A DNA stretch of 64,000 bases, from NCBI RefSeq assembly GCF_003063335.1, contig NZ_NERX01000007.1, positions 147,903-211,902 of the forward strand. The letters are read 5' to 3'. This DNA comes from Limnohabitans sp. MMS-10A-192 (GTDB lineage Bacteria > Pseudomonadota > Gammaproteobacteria > Burkholderiales > Burkholderiaceae_C). Positions 44,327-51,760 of this stretch are shown here, in pieces (the first letter of the stretch is position 1; every line of letters begins with the position of its first letter). The notes beneath the pieces are model-generated. The model saw nothing but the letters and a program-made list of their open reading frames with translations. It was not told the DNA's origin and did not search any database. A program made the position numbers and the translations under genes.

Positions 44327-45478
44327 CTAGCGGCGGCGCAACAGCAAGCGCAAATCGGGCCCGACGCGGTCCACCGCATGGAAGGCCAGCTTGACTGATC
44401 CGCTCAGCGCAGTCAGTGCGGGCAAGTTGGCCATGCCCTGGCCGGGACCCAGCAGTTGCGGGGCCAGGTAAACCAGAAATTCGTCGACCAGTCCTTCGCG
44501 GATGAACGAGCCGTTGAGCTTGTGCCCGGCTTCGACATGCAGCTCGTTGACCTCGCGCCGTGCCAAGTCTCGCAGCATGGCGGCCAGATCCACTTTGCCG
44601 CCGGGGCCGGGCATATCGATCACGGTGGCGCCTCGCGCTTGCAAAGCTGCGCGTGGGTCTGCCGCCTCTTCGGCGGCGGTGTAAATCCAGATCTGGCGGG
44701 CTTGATCGCTCTGGCCCAAGGTTTCAAACAGGCGAGCGTCCAGCGGCGTTTCGAGTCGGCTGTCCACGATCACCAGATGCGGTTGGCGCGGTGTGTCGTG
44801 ACCGCGCACATCCAGGCGCGGGTTGTCTTCCAGCACGGTGCCGATGCCGGTCAGTACGGCGCAGGCGCGGGCGCGCCAGGCGTGGCCGTCGGTGCGGGCG
44901 GGCTCGCTGGTGATCCACTGGCTTTGGCCGTTTTGCAGGGACGTTTGGCCATCGAGGGATGCGGCGATTTTCATGCGCACCCAAGGCAAGCCGCGTTCCA
45001 TGCGGCTGAAAAATCCGATGTTCAGTTCGCGCGCTTCAATGGCTTCGTCTAAGCCAGGGGCCAGTGTTTCGGTTTGCACGCCTGCTGCCGCCAAACGCGC
45101 CATGCCTTGGCCTGCTACTTTCGGGTTGGGGTCGGTCATGGCCGAGACCACGCGGCCAATGCCGGCTGCTGCCAGCGCATCGCAGCACGGCCCGGTGCGG
45201 CCCTGGTGGGCGCAGGGCTCCAGCGTGACCCAGGCGGTGGCGCCTTGCACGCTGTGGCCACGGGCAGCGGCATCGCGCAAGGCCATCACCTCGGCATGCG
45301 GGCCGCCTGCGCGCTGGGTGTGGCCTTCGCCCAGCACCGAGCCATCGGCGGCGGTGATCACGCAGCCCACGCGGGGGTTGGGCGAGGTCAGCCACAGGGC
45401 TTGCTTGGCGAGCTCAAGCGCGCGTTGCATGGGGGGCTGGGCCGCAGTGGGGGGATTCAACAGGTCGGTAGAAGTCAC
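44327..45478 (-). CDS. ribD: bifunctional riboflavin biosynthesis protein RibD
   Basis: Carries out the deamination and reduction steps of riboflavin synthesis. The deaminase half has the zinc motif HAE (His61, Glu63) and PCAHQGRTGPC with Cys89 and Cys98; the reductase half follows with a Rossmann-like segment (WITSEPARTDGHAWRARA) and a C-terminal ELHVEAGHKLNG. The 383-residue length is usual. The start is a GTG at 45478; an ATG at 45430 is possible but cuts into the deaminase. No FMN riboswitch was found upstream. Confidence 0.94.
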   Translation of the reverse strand: MTSTDLLNPPTAAQPPMQRALELAKQALWLTSPNPRVGCVITAADGSVLGEGHTQRAGGPHAEVMALRDAAARGHSVQGATAWVTLEPCAHQGRTGPCCDALAAAGIGRVVSAMTDPNPKVAGQGMARLAAAGVQTETLAPGLDEAIEARELNIGFFSRMERGLPWVRMKIAASLDGQTSLQNGQSQWITSEPARTDGHAWRARACAVLTGIGTVLEDNPRLDVRGHDTPRQPHLVIVDSRLETPLDARLFETLGQSDQARQIWIYTAAEEAADPRAALQARGATVIDMPGPGGKVDLAAMLRDLARREVNELHVEAGHKLNGSFIREGLVDEFLVYLAPQLLGPGQGMANLPALTALSGSVKLAFHAVDRVGPDLRLLLRRR

Positions 45479-45498
45479 GGTGAAAACAGCAGGTCAAT

Positions 45499-45909
45499 TC
45501 AGGGCAAGGATACGCCAACCCAGATGGGCACCGCGGCACGGCTGCTGCGCAGCACCAATTGGCTGGGCGTGCCCGCGGTTCCCGCCCGCGCAGCGCCTGG
45601 CCACTGCACCGTGACGGTGATGTCGGTCAGGCTCGCACCGGCCCGGGGTGTCAGCTCGACCCGGCGCGTGAAGGGCGTGGCTTGCGCGGTGGTTTGGTCG
45701 TTCACGGGGCAGTCTGGACGCAGCGACTGGTGGCATTCCATCGCATCCACCGCCAGGCCGTGGGCCAGGAGGCGCTGCCGGGTGTCGGTCGCGGTTTGCA
45801 GGCCTTGTGTGGCCAGCTGCACGGCGCCCATCATGCCCACACCCAGAACAGCCGATGCGACCAAAGCCTCGACCATGGCCATGCCGGTTTGTGAAGGCTT
45901 GGTTTTCAT
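45499..45909 (-). CDS. type IV pilin-like minor pilin, PilV type
   Basis: A 136-residue prepilin-like protein. The short leader ends in ...QTG and the mature sequence starts MAMVEALVASAVLGVG, with Glu at mature position 5, which satisfies the prepilin peptidase motif. The remaining sequence has the TAT-like pilin head with RVELTPRAGASLTDITVTVQW. The ATG overlaps the stop of the PilX-like gene by four bases. Last gene of a pilin operon, 20 bases from the ribD start codon. Confidence 0.85.
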   Translation of the reverse strand: MKTKPSQTGMAMVEALVASAVLGVGMMGAVQLATQGLQTATDTRQRLLAHGLAVDAMECHQSLRPDCPVNDQTTAQATPFTRRVELTPRAGASLTDITVTVQWPGAARAGTAGTPSQLVLRSSRAAVPIWVGVSLP

Positions 45910-46913
45910 GGCGCGCCTTCGCTCCAGCTGCCGTTGACGATTTGCACCTGCTGTGCGTCCATGCCTTGTGGCCAAGGCAGCAGGTAGGCTTTGCGGGCAT
46001 AGGGCTGAGCCGTCACTTGGGTGGTGTTGGGGGCCTCGGGCCAAGCCGAGTTGATCAAGAGCTGGCCGTCGATTTGACCGGCACGCCAAGCGCGGGCCTT
46101 GTCGTCCTGGCATTGCGTGTCGAGCACCACGGTGCCGTGGATGTGCACGCCGCTGACCATGCTGGGGCAACGTGGCGTGCAGGCCGTGGCCGAAAAAACC
46201 AGCAGCACGGGCGCTTGCGCGGTGCCCACACTTTGGCTCCAAGGAGTCGCGCTGTCCACCCAATAGATGGAACGGGGCGGCCGGCTCAGGGCATGCAGGC
46301 CTTGCCGTTCTTGGGCTTGTGACCAAGCCCGGATGTGCTCGGCGCTCAGCTTGCCCAGTACCTGTTGCCATGCGGTCGTGGCGCAGGGTGGGGTGGTGCC
46401 TGTGCTCAACACCACCGCCGCAGTGCTGGCGGACGCGGGCACCGGCAGCACCGTTGGCATGAACACGCTTTGCTGGACTTGGGCACGGCTGCGCTGGTCG
46501 TTCAAGACCGCGTTGGCTTGCAATTCGGCCACGTGCGGGGCGTTGACCACATCGCGCATGGCCACCACATCGGCGCTGGCGGTCTCTGCCTCCTGCAATG
46601 CAGGCGCCTGCAGTCGCACGCACTGCCACTGCACACCTTGGCGGTTGGCAGGGCAGGGCGTGGTCGGCATGGTGCTCCAAAAGGTTGTGGCGGAGGAGGT
46701 TTGTGATGTGCGCTGAATTTCGGCTTGCGCCCAAGCCAACGCCGCTTCCGCCGCCAGCCGGGCTTGGGTGGCCTGGATCTGTGCATGGCCTGCCAGCCGA
46801 TCAATGAAGACACTTTGCACGCTGTAATAGCCCACTAATGCGGCCACCAGCACCAGACTGGTGGCCACCATCAGCGTGATGGCGCCTTGTTGCTGGCGAG
46901 GGCTGTGCTTCAT
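45906..46913 (-). CDS. PilX-like minor pilin assembly protein
   Basis: A 335-residue protein with a class III prepilin-like leader: RQQQG followed by AITLMVATSLVLVAAL. Glu at mature position 5 is absent, as in many PilX proteins. The large periplasmic portion has several cysteines (PCPANRQG, ATACTPRCPS) and looks extracellular. It starts near the stop of the PilW-like gene (overlap of 4 bases) and its stop overlaps the next start. Role inferred from gene order. Confidence 0.75.
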   Translation of the reverse strand: MKHSPRQQQGAITLMVATSLVLVAALVGYYSVQSVFIDRLAGHAQIQATQARLAAEAALAWAQAEIQRTSQTSSATTFWSTMPTTPCPANRQGVQWQCVRLQAPALQEAETASADVVAMRDVVNAPHVAELQANAVLNDQRSRAQVQQSVFMPTVLPVPASASTAAVVLSTGTTPPCATTAWQQVLGKLSAEHIRAWSQAQERQGLHALSRPPRSIYWVDSATPWSQSVGTAQAPVLLVFSATACTPRCPSMVSGVHIHGTVVLDTQCQDDKARAWRAGQIDGQLLINSAWPEAPNTTQVTAQPYARKAYLLPWPQGMDAQQVQIVNGSWSEGAP

Positions 46914-47539
46914 GTGGCGCCTGAGCAATAAGCGGGCGCCTGGAGCGCTGGCAGTGCATTGCGCAGCGTGATGGTTTGGCTGGCTTGCCATTGGCGCGAT
47001 GCATCGCCAGGCCACTGGGCGGTCAGACTCACGGTGACCCAGCGCTGCCACAGACGACCTTGAGGCGCGCAGTTCACTTGCCATTGGAGTTGGGTGATTT
47101 TCAAGCTGCCGACATCGGTGAGCGATGTCCAGACTTCGGGCTCGCAAGAGGTGCGCGCTTTGAGTTCGCCGTTGCTCAGGCGAAAGCCCAGGCATTCGTT
47201 GTTGTCTTGCAGGCCGTTGCGGTTGCGGTCGATGCTGAAGTTGATCCGGTCGTCGCTGATGCTGAAGTCTTCTGCACCATTACAAAATGCATCTTGGCAT
47301 GGTGCGCTGGTTCTCAGCTTCCAGGCGTCTTCAGTCGCTTGGGCTTGTCGGAGTTGTTGGGTGATGCTGCTCATCGCGGCACGCAAATCGTGGTGAACAT
47401 GGCTGTCTTGAAGTTGCCAGCGATGACCCCGCAGTTGATGTGCCAACATCTGTGTGCCTGCCGCCAAAACCAACATACCGAGCCCGAGACCCACCACCAA
47501 TCCGACCAGGGTTTCGCCGCTTTGGCGATGGGCCTTCAT
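46910..47539 (-). CDS. PilW-like minor pilin, unusual cleavage motif
   Basis: A 209-residue pilin-like protein. The leader ends SG and the hydrophobic helix is ETLVGLVVGLGLGMLVLAAG. Normal PilW proteins start F at position 1 and have Glu at position 5; here position 1 is Glu and position 5 is Gly. The C-terminal domain has several cysteines and a DDRINFSIDRNRNG segment typical of PilW. The ATG overlaps the stop of the upstream PilE-like gene (ATGA). Confidence 0.75.
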   Translation of the reverse strand: MKAHRQSGETLVGLVVGLGLGMLVLAAGTQMLAHQLRGHRWQLQDSHVHHDLRAAMSSITQQLRQAQATEDAWKLRTSAPCQDAFCNGAEDFSISDDRINFSIDRNRNGLQDNNECLGFRLSNGELKARTSCEPEVWTSLTDVGSLKITQLQWQVNCAPQGRLWQRWVTVSLTAQWPGDASRQWQASQTITLRNALPALQAPAYCSGAT

Positions 47540-48000
47540 GGTTGCCAGCATTTGGCTGAATCGGTCTGTGAATCTGCGCCGCTGGAGAGCACAAGGAGGG
47601 CGTTGTCCATCAATTGCAAGCGCATGGGATTGCAAGCGGTGTCTTGACCTTGGGAGCCGATCGGCGTGGCTTTGACGGTGTAGCCCTTGCTGCTGGCTTC
47701 TTCGATGGCGATTTGGTAGTGCCCCAGTGCAGACCGGTCACTGGTCCAACCCAGGCTGCTGAGTTGCTCGGCGTGCTGTTCATGTTGGCCTCGCCAACGT
47801 GCTTGTTCGAGCTGCACTTGCTGCAAGGCCTGCCGGGCATCGGCCCGGCGGGCTTGTCGTTGCTGGCTGCTGTAACTGGGCAGCGCCACAGCGGCGAGGA
47901 TGGCCATCAAGGCCAGAGCGATCATCATTTCGCTCAGAGTCCAGCCTGATTGGCAGATGCGCTGTGCGCAGCGGTATTGCAGACCTGTGTGCTTGTCCAT
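47536..48000 (-). CDS. type IV pilin PilE-like protein
   Basis: A 154-residue prepilin. Residues ICQSG end the leader and the mature N-terminus is WTLSEMMIALALMAILAAVAL, with Glu at mature position 5. The helical N-terminal segment and the two cysteines in the C-terminal part (DTACNP and AKCWQP), which form the D-region, are typical. Start MDKHTGLQY at 48000; it is divergent from the FimT/GspH-like gene. First gene of the four-gene pilin operon. Confidence 0.85.
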   Translation of the reverse strand: MDKHTGLQYRCAQRICQSGWTLSEMMIALALMAILAAVALPSYSSQQRQARRADARQALQQVQLEQARWRGQHEQHAEQLSSLGWTSDRSALGHYQIAIEEASSKGYTVKATPIGSQGQDTACNPMRLQLMDNALLVLSSGADSQTDSAKCWQP

Positions 48001-48083
48001 GGCGCGTCTCCCTGATATCTTGTTTTGAGTATTTTGAATACCCGGGTATTCTTTGTAAAGGTGAGGATGCATGGAGGCACGCC

Positions 48084-48629
48084 ATGAACGGTTGCAGGCG
48101 TTCGTCAGGGTTCACGTTGCTGGAGGCTTTGGTGGTGATGGCACTGGTGGGGGTGCTGGCGGGTATTGCTGCGCCTGCGATGAACCGCTTGCGCCAGCAG
48201 CACCGCATGCAGGCCCAGGCGGAGGCTCTGTTCAGCAGCTTGATGTTGGCCCGATCGGAGGCCCTGCGGCTGCAACAAAGGGTGACCGTGTGCGTCCGAA
48301 CGCCAGACGATCGATGTGCGTCCACTGGGCCTTGGACAAGGGGCTGGATGGTGTTTGTGGATGGCAACGCCAATGCACAAAGGGAAAGTGATGAGCCGCT
48401 GCTGCAAAAGCGCGAAGCCTTGCCTGCAGGGTTGACGCTAGAAGGCAACAGTCTGGTCAGCCGTTATGTGTCGTATGGCCTGGAGGGTCGCAGCCAAACG
48501 ATCTCAGGGGCTTTTCAGGCCGGCACGCTGACCTTGTGCCAAGCCGAAGCCCTGCAAATATGGCGCTTGGTCATCAATGCCTTGGGCAAGCCCAGGCTCG
48601 AAAAAGCAGCCGCTGACGGCTGCAACTGA
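48084..48629 (+). CDS. GspH/FimT-like pseudopilin
   Basis: A 181-residue prepilin with leader SSG followed by FTLLEALVVMALVGVLAG, Glu at mature position 5. The C-terminal GspH-type domain has a PDDRCASTGPWTRGW segment and ends with cysteines. A GGAGG site is 6 bases before the ATG at 48084. It stands divergently beside the pilE-like gene and convergently to nrdR. Fiber-tip initiation is the inferred role. Confidence 0.82.
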   Translation: MNGCRRSSGFTLLEALVVMALVGVLAGIAAPAMNRLRQQHRMQAQAEALFSSLMLARSEALRLQQRVTVCVRTPDDRCASTGPWTRGWMVFVDGNANAQRESDEPLLQKREALPAGLTLEGNSLVSRYVSYGLEGRSQTISGAFQAGTLTLCQAEALQIWRLVINALGKPRLEKAAADGCN

Positions 48630-48641
48630 AGCGCAGGGCGC

Positions 48642-49088
48642 TCAGCGGACTTCGTCCACCAGGGTCTTGAAGTCGTCGATGTCTTCAAAGCTGCGGTAGA
48701 CGCTGGCAAAGCGCACATAAGCCACTTTGTCGAGTTTCTTCAGCTCGCGCATGACCAATTCGCCGATGCGGTTGGACGCGACTTCGCGATGCGGCTGGTT
48801 GAGCAGGTTTTCTTCGATGCGCTCGATCGCGCCGTCCACCTGTTCGGTGCTCACAGGGCGTTTGCGCAGGGCCAGGTTCAGACTGGCGCGCAGTTTGTCG
48901 CGTTGGTATTCGATGCGGCGACCGTCTTTTTTGACGATGGCAGGGAAGCTGACCTCGGGTTTTTCGTAGGTGGTGAAGCGCTTTTCACAGGCACCGCACT
49001 GGCGGCGGCGCCGGATGAAGCCCCCGTCTTCGGCCAGCCGGGTCTCCACCACTTGGGTTTCGAGGTGACCGCAGAAGGGGCATTTCAT
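48642..49088 (-). CDS. nrdR: transcriptional repressor NrdR
   Basis: Repressor of ribonucleotide reductase genes. The 148-residue product has the N-terminal zinc ribbon with CPFC and CGAC cysteine pairs followed by an ATP-cone domain (residues about 49-139), which senses ATP/dATP. It is 10 bases downstream of glyA in the conserved glyA-nrdR pair. Confidence 0.97.
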   Translation of the reverse strand: MKCPFCGHLETQVVETRLAEDGGFIRRRRQCGACEKRFTTYEKPEVSFPAIVKKDGRRIEYQRDKLRASLNLALRKRPVSTEQVDGAIERIEENLLNQPHREVASNRIGELVMRELKKLDKVAYVRFASVYRSFEDIDDFKTLVDEVR

Positions 49089-49098
49089 GGCTCAGGCC

Positions 49099-50343
49099 TT
49101 ACTTGTAGACCGGAAAGCGTGCGGTCAAGGCGTTGACCTTGGCGCGCACGGCGGCAATGTTGGCTTCGTCCTTGGGGTTGTCCAGCACGTCGGCGATCAG
49201 GTTGGCCGTGATGCGGGCTTCCTCGTCCTTGAAGCCACGGGTGGTCATGGCAGGGGTGCCGATGCGCACGCCGCTGGTCACGAACGGCTTTTCAGGGTCG
49301 TTCGGGATCGCGTTCTTGTTGATCGTCATGTGGGCTGCGCCCAATGCGGCTTCGGCTTCCTTGCCGGTGATGCCTTTGGCACGCAGATCCACCAGCATGA
49401 CGTGGCTTTGGGTGCCACCGCTCACTATGCGCAGGCCGCGCTGGGTCAGGGTCTCGGCCACGATCTGGGCGTTCTTGATCACCTGGGCTTGGTAGGCCTT
49501 GAAATCGGGCTGCAACGCTTCTTTGAAGGCCACGGCCTTGGCCGCGATGACGTGCATCAGCGGGCCGCCTTGCAGGCCGGGGAAGATGGCGCTGTTGATG
49601 GCTTTTTCGTGCTCGGCCTTCATCAAGATGATGCCGCCGCGTGGACCGCGCAGGCTCTTGTGGGTGGTTGAGGTGACCACGTCAGCGTGGGGCACAGGGT
49701 TCGGGTACACGCCTGCGGCAATCAAGCCGGCGTAGTGGGCCATGTCGACCAGGAAAATTGCGCCGACTTCTTTGGCCACTTTGGCAAAGCGGGCCCAGTC
49801 GATGTGCAGAGAGTAAGCGGATGCGCCCGCCACAATCAATTTGGGTTTGTGCTCGCGGGCTTTGGCTTCCATCGCGTCGTAGTCGATGGCTTCGTTCTTG
49901 TCGAGGCCGTAGGACACGACGTTGAACCATTTGCCCGACATGTTCAGCGGCATGCCGTGGGTCAGGTGACCGCCTTCGGCCAGGCTCATGCCCATGATGG
50001 TGTCGCCGGGTTTCAGGAAAGCCAGGAACACGGCTTCGTTGGCCGATGCGCCGCAATGCGGCTGCACGTTGGCGCAGTCGGCGCCAAAAATCTGCTTGAT
50101 GCGGTCAATGGCCAGCTGCTCGGCGATGTCGACGAATTCGCAGCCACCGTAGTAGCGCTTGCCGGGGTAGCCCTCGGCGTATTTGTTGGTCAGCTGTGAG
50201 CCTTGCGCGGCCATGACGGCGGGCGAAGCGTAGTTTTCGCTGGCGATCAGCTCGATGTGGTGTTCCTGACGCGCGTTTTCGGCCTGGATGGCGGCAAAAA
50301 TTTCGGGGTCGGCTTGTTCAATCAGAATGTTGCGGTCGTACAT
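49099..50343 (-). CDS. glyA: serine hydroxymethyltransferase
   Basis: Interconverts serine and glycine with tetrahydrofolate, the main source of one-carbon units. The 414-residue PLP enzyme is nearly canonical: the PLP-lysine lies in [16 protein letters not shown], the folate-side [11 protein letters not shown] and the [12 protein letters not shown] segment are intact. It begins at ATG 50343 with a long gene-free leader behind it. Operon with nrdR. Confidence 0.97.
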   Translation of the reverse strand: MYDRNILIEQADPEIFAAIQAENARQEHHIELIASENYASPAVMAAQGSQLTNKYAEGYPGKRYYGGCEFVDIAEQLAIDRIKQIFGADCANVQPHCGASANEAVFLAFLKPGDTIMGMSLAEGGHLTHGMPLNMSGKWFNVVSYGLDKNEAIDYDAMEAKAREHKPKLIVAGASAYSLHIDWARFAKVAKEVGAIFLVDMAHYAGLIAAGVYPNPVPHADVVTSTTHKSLRGPRGGIILMKAEHEKAINSAIFPGLQGGPLMHVIAAKAVAFKEALQPDFKAYQAQVIKNAQIVAETLTQRGLRIVSGGTQSHVMLVDLRAKGITGKEAEAALGAAHMTINKNAIPNDPEKPFVTSGVRIGTPAMTTRGFKDEEARITANLIADVLDNPKDEANIAAVRAKVNALTARFPVYK

Positions 50344-50665
50344 GGCAGTCCTTCAAAAGAGATGGAACCTTGGCTCAACAAGGGTGTTGCTGACAAGGGC
50401 TGCCCAGGCGAACGGCTGAAAACCCTGGTCGGGGCCTTGTTGGCCGGTTCCGGGTTGCGCGCTTCCCAGTGGTTTGGGGTCATTACTCGGGGCAAGGATG
50501 ACCGCGGTCCACGTCAGAGTCAGCTGTCCCCGTCGAATGACTGGACAGCGCTCCTATCGCCAGTTGCGCACCCCCTGAGTGTAGCCGAGGCTGGCATGGC
50601 GAATGCCACCCACGGGTCCAGGTGTTGTTGCGAGGCATGGGTTCAGCCACAGCTGATGGCTTGTT
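50344..50665. other. gene-free leader upstream of glyA
   Basis: No supported gene. It must carry the glyA promoter and a 5' leader. A 7-bp inverted pair GCTGTCC (50523-50529) / GGACAGC (50543-50549) is the most visible structure. I found no glycine, THF or SAM/SAH riboswitch core. Confidence 0.5.
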
Positions 50666-51382
50666 TCAAAATAATTTCTCGAGCAGTTGTTGCTCGTTGA
50701 GTACACGCTCGACGTAGACGCGTTCGTCGGTTTGGCCGGAAGCGGCAGCGTATTGACGCAGTGCTTCATCGATGGTTTCGCTTTGCAGCATTAAGTCTTG
50801 CAGCAGCCGAGTGCCCACGCGCAAATTGGTCAGTGGGTCAAAAACCGCCAAGCGGCCACCAAAAGGTGCCAGTTCGCTCGTATGGGCATCAGGATCGATT
50901 TGCATCAAACCCACGGCGCCTTGAGTGCCCGATGTGAAGGGGTTGAATTTTGACTCGATGGCCATGATCGCCAGGATCAGTGTGGCCGGAATCTGGGTTC
51001 GCTCACCCACAGCCCATGCTTCCTTGACCAATGCGGCGACAGGTTCTGGCGACACGCGGTATCTGCGACTCAAGGAGTGCGTTACGGCCAGCTGGTTTTT
51101 GGACAGCCCTTTGACCGATGTGGCAGTTGCACGGTAGGCCGCATCAGTGGCCGAGGGGACAGTCAAGGTTTCGGCTTGCCTCATTTCCAGCCAGCCAAGC
51201 ACCCAATCATTGACCGTCATTTGCAAACTCGGACGAGCCATGAACGTCAAGGAGACAGCCACAACGACCAGTCCCAACAATGCCAGGCCATGGTGGCTGA
51301 TCTCAACGAACCCGTCACTTACATCCTTGGTCATGGTGCGCAGCACCAACCATAGGCGTGTAAGGCGGTTATTGGCTTTCAT
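50666..51382 (-). CDS. membrane-anchored lytic transglycosylase
   Basis: A 238-residue protein with a single N-terminal membrane segment (about residues 31-50) and a C-terminal SLT domain. The catalytic Glu is Glu143 in MAIESKFNPF, followed by GAVGLMQIDPDAH. It would cleave peptidoglycan at a localised site. MKANNRLTRL at 51382 is chosen; the open frame eight residues further gives no additional motif. The gap to the next gene is 372 bases. Confidence 0.88.
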   Translation of the reverse strand: MKANNRLTRLWLVLRTMTKDVSDGFVEISHHGLALLGLVVVAVSLTFMARPSLQMTVNDWVLGWLEMRQAETLTVPSATDAAYRATATSVKGLSKNQLAVTHSLSRRYRVSPEPVAALVKEAWAVGERTQIPATLILAIMAIESKFNPFTSGTQGAVGLMQIDPDAHTSELAPFGGRLAVFDPLTNLRVGTRLLQDLMLQSETIDEALRQYAAASGQTDERVYVERVLNEQQLLEKLF

Positions 51383-51760
51383 GATGGGGGTGTGAAGACC
51401 GTTCAAGTGGCGGTTGTTTCATCCAGTGATCCAAGTGGAGGGAGGGCTTTGCTGTGCAAGACCTAGCGCGAGGTGGTTGCAAATCAGGAGGCACTTTTTT
51501 AAGGTTGTGATCTCGCCCCCGAGCTTGCCGATTCTACGAACAAATCGAATGGCTTTTTAAATGTATAATTTTTAATTAATTTTTTAGCATTTTCTACTGG
51601 CTAATCCTGCGTCAGTTCATAGAGATTGCCTCAGATTAGATCCAGTCTGCCAGAGTGGGCCAATTACCGGCGAAAATACGCAATTGTTTGGTCGATCTCA
51701 AATTCGGGATCGATCGGGATGCCGTATTTGGCATGGATCGTGTTTTAAAGTGTTTTGACC
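51383..51760. other. A+T-rich spacer upstream of the DUF349 gene
   Basis: No supported gene. It contains a run of A+T (about 51536-51600) with a perfect TATAAT at 51564-51569 but only a weak -35 region. It may hold two divergent promoters. Confidence 0.5.
51564..51569 (+). promoter_or_regulatory. candidate -10 box
   Basis: TATAAT in an A+T-rich tract upstream of the DUF349 gene. No good -35 is seen 16-18 bases before it and the distance to the start codon is about 190 bases, so assignment is tentative. Confidence 0.3.

Noticed and set aside
42736..44394. 552-codon plus-strand frame antisense to the acyl-CoA synthetase
   Set aside because: His- and Gly-rich composition, no family motif, fully covered by a well-supported gene on the other strand.
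45479..45498. FMN riboswitch before ribD
   Set aside because: Only 20 bases separate ribD from the upstream pilin gene, and no RFN core is seen in the nearby sequence.
50344..50665. Glycine or folate riboswitch upstream of glyA
   Set aside because: The conserved cores of these aptamers could not be found on the minus strand.
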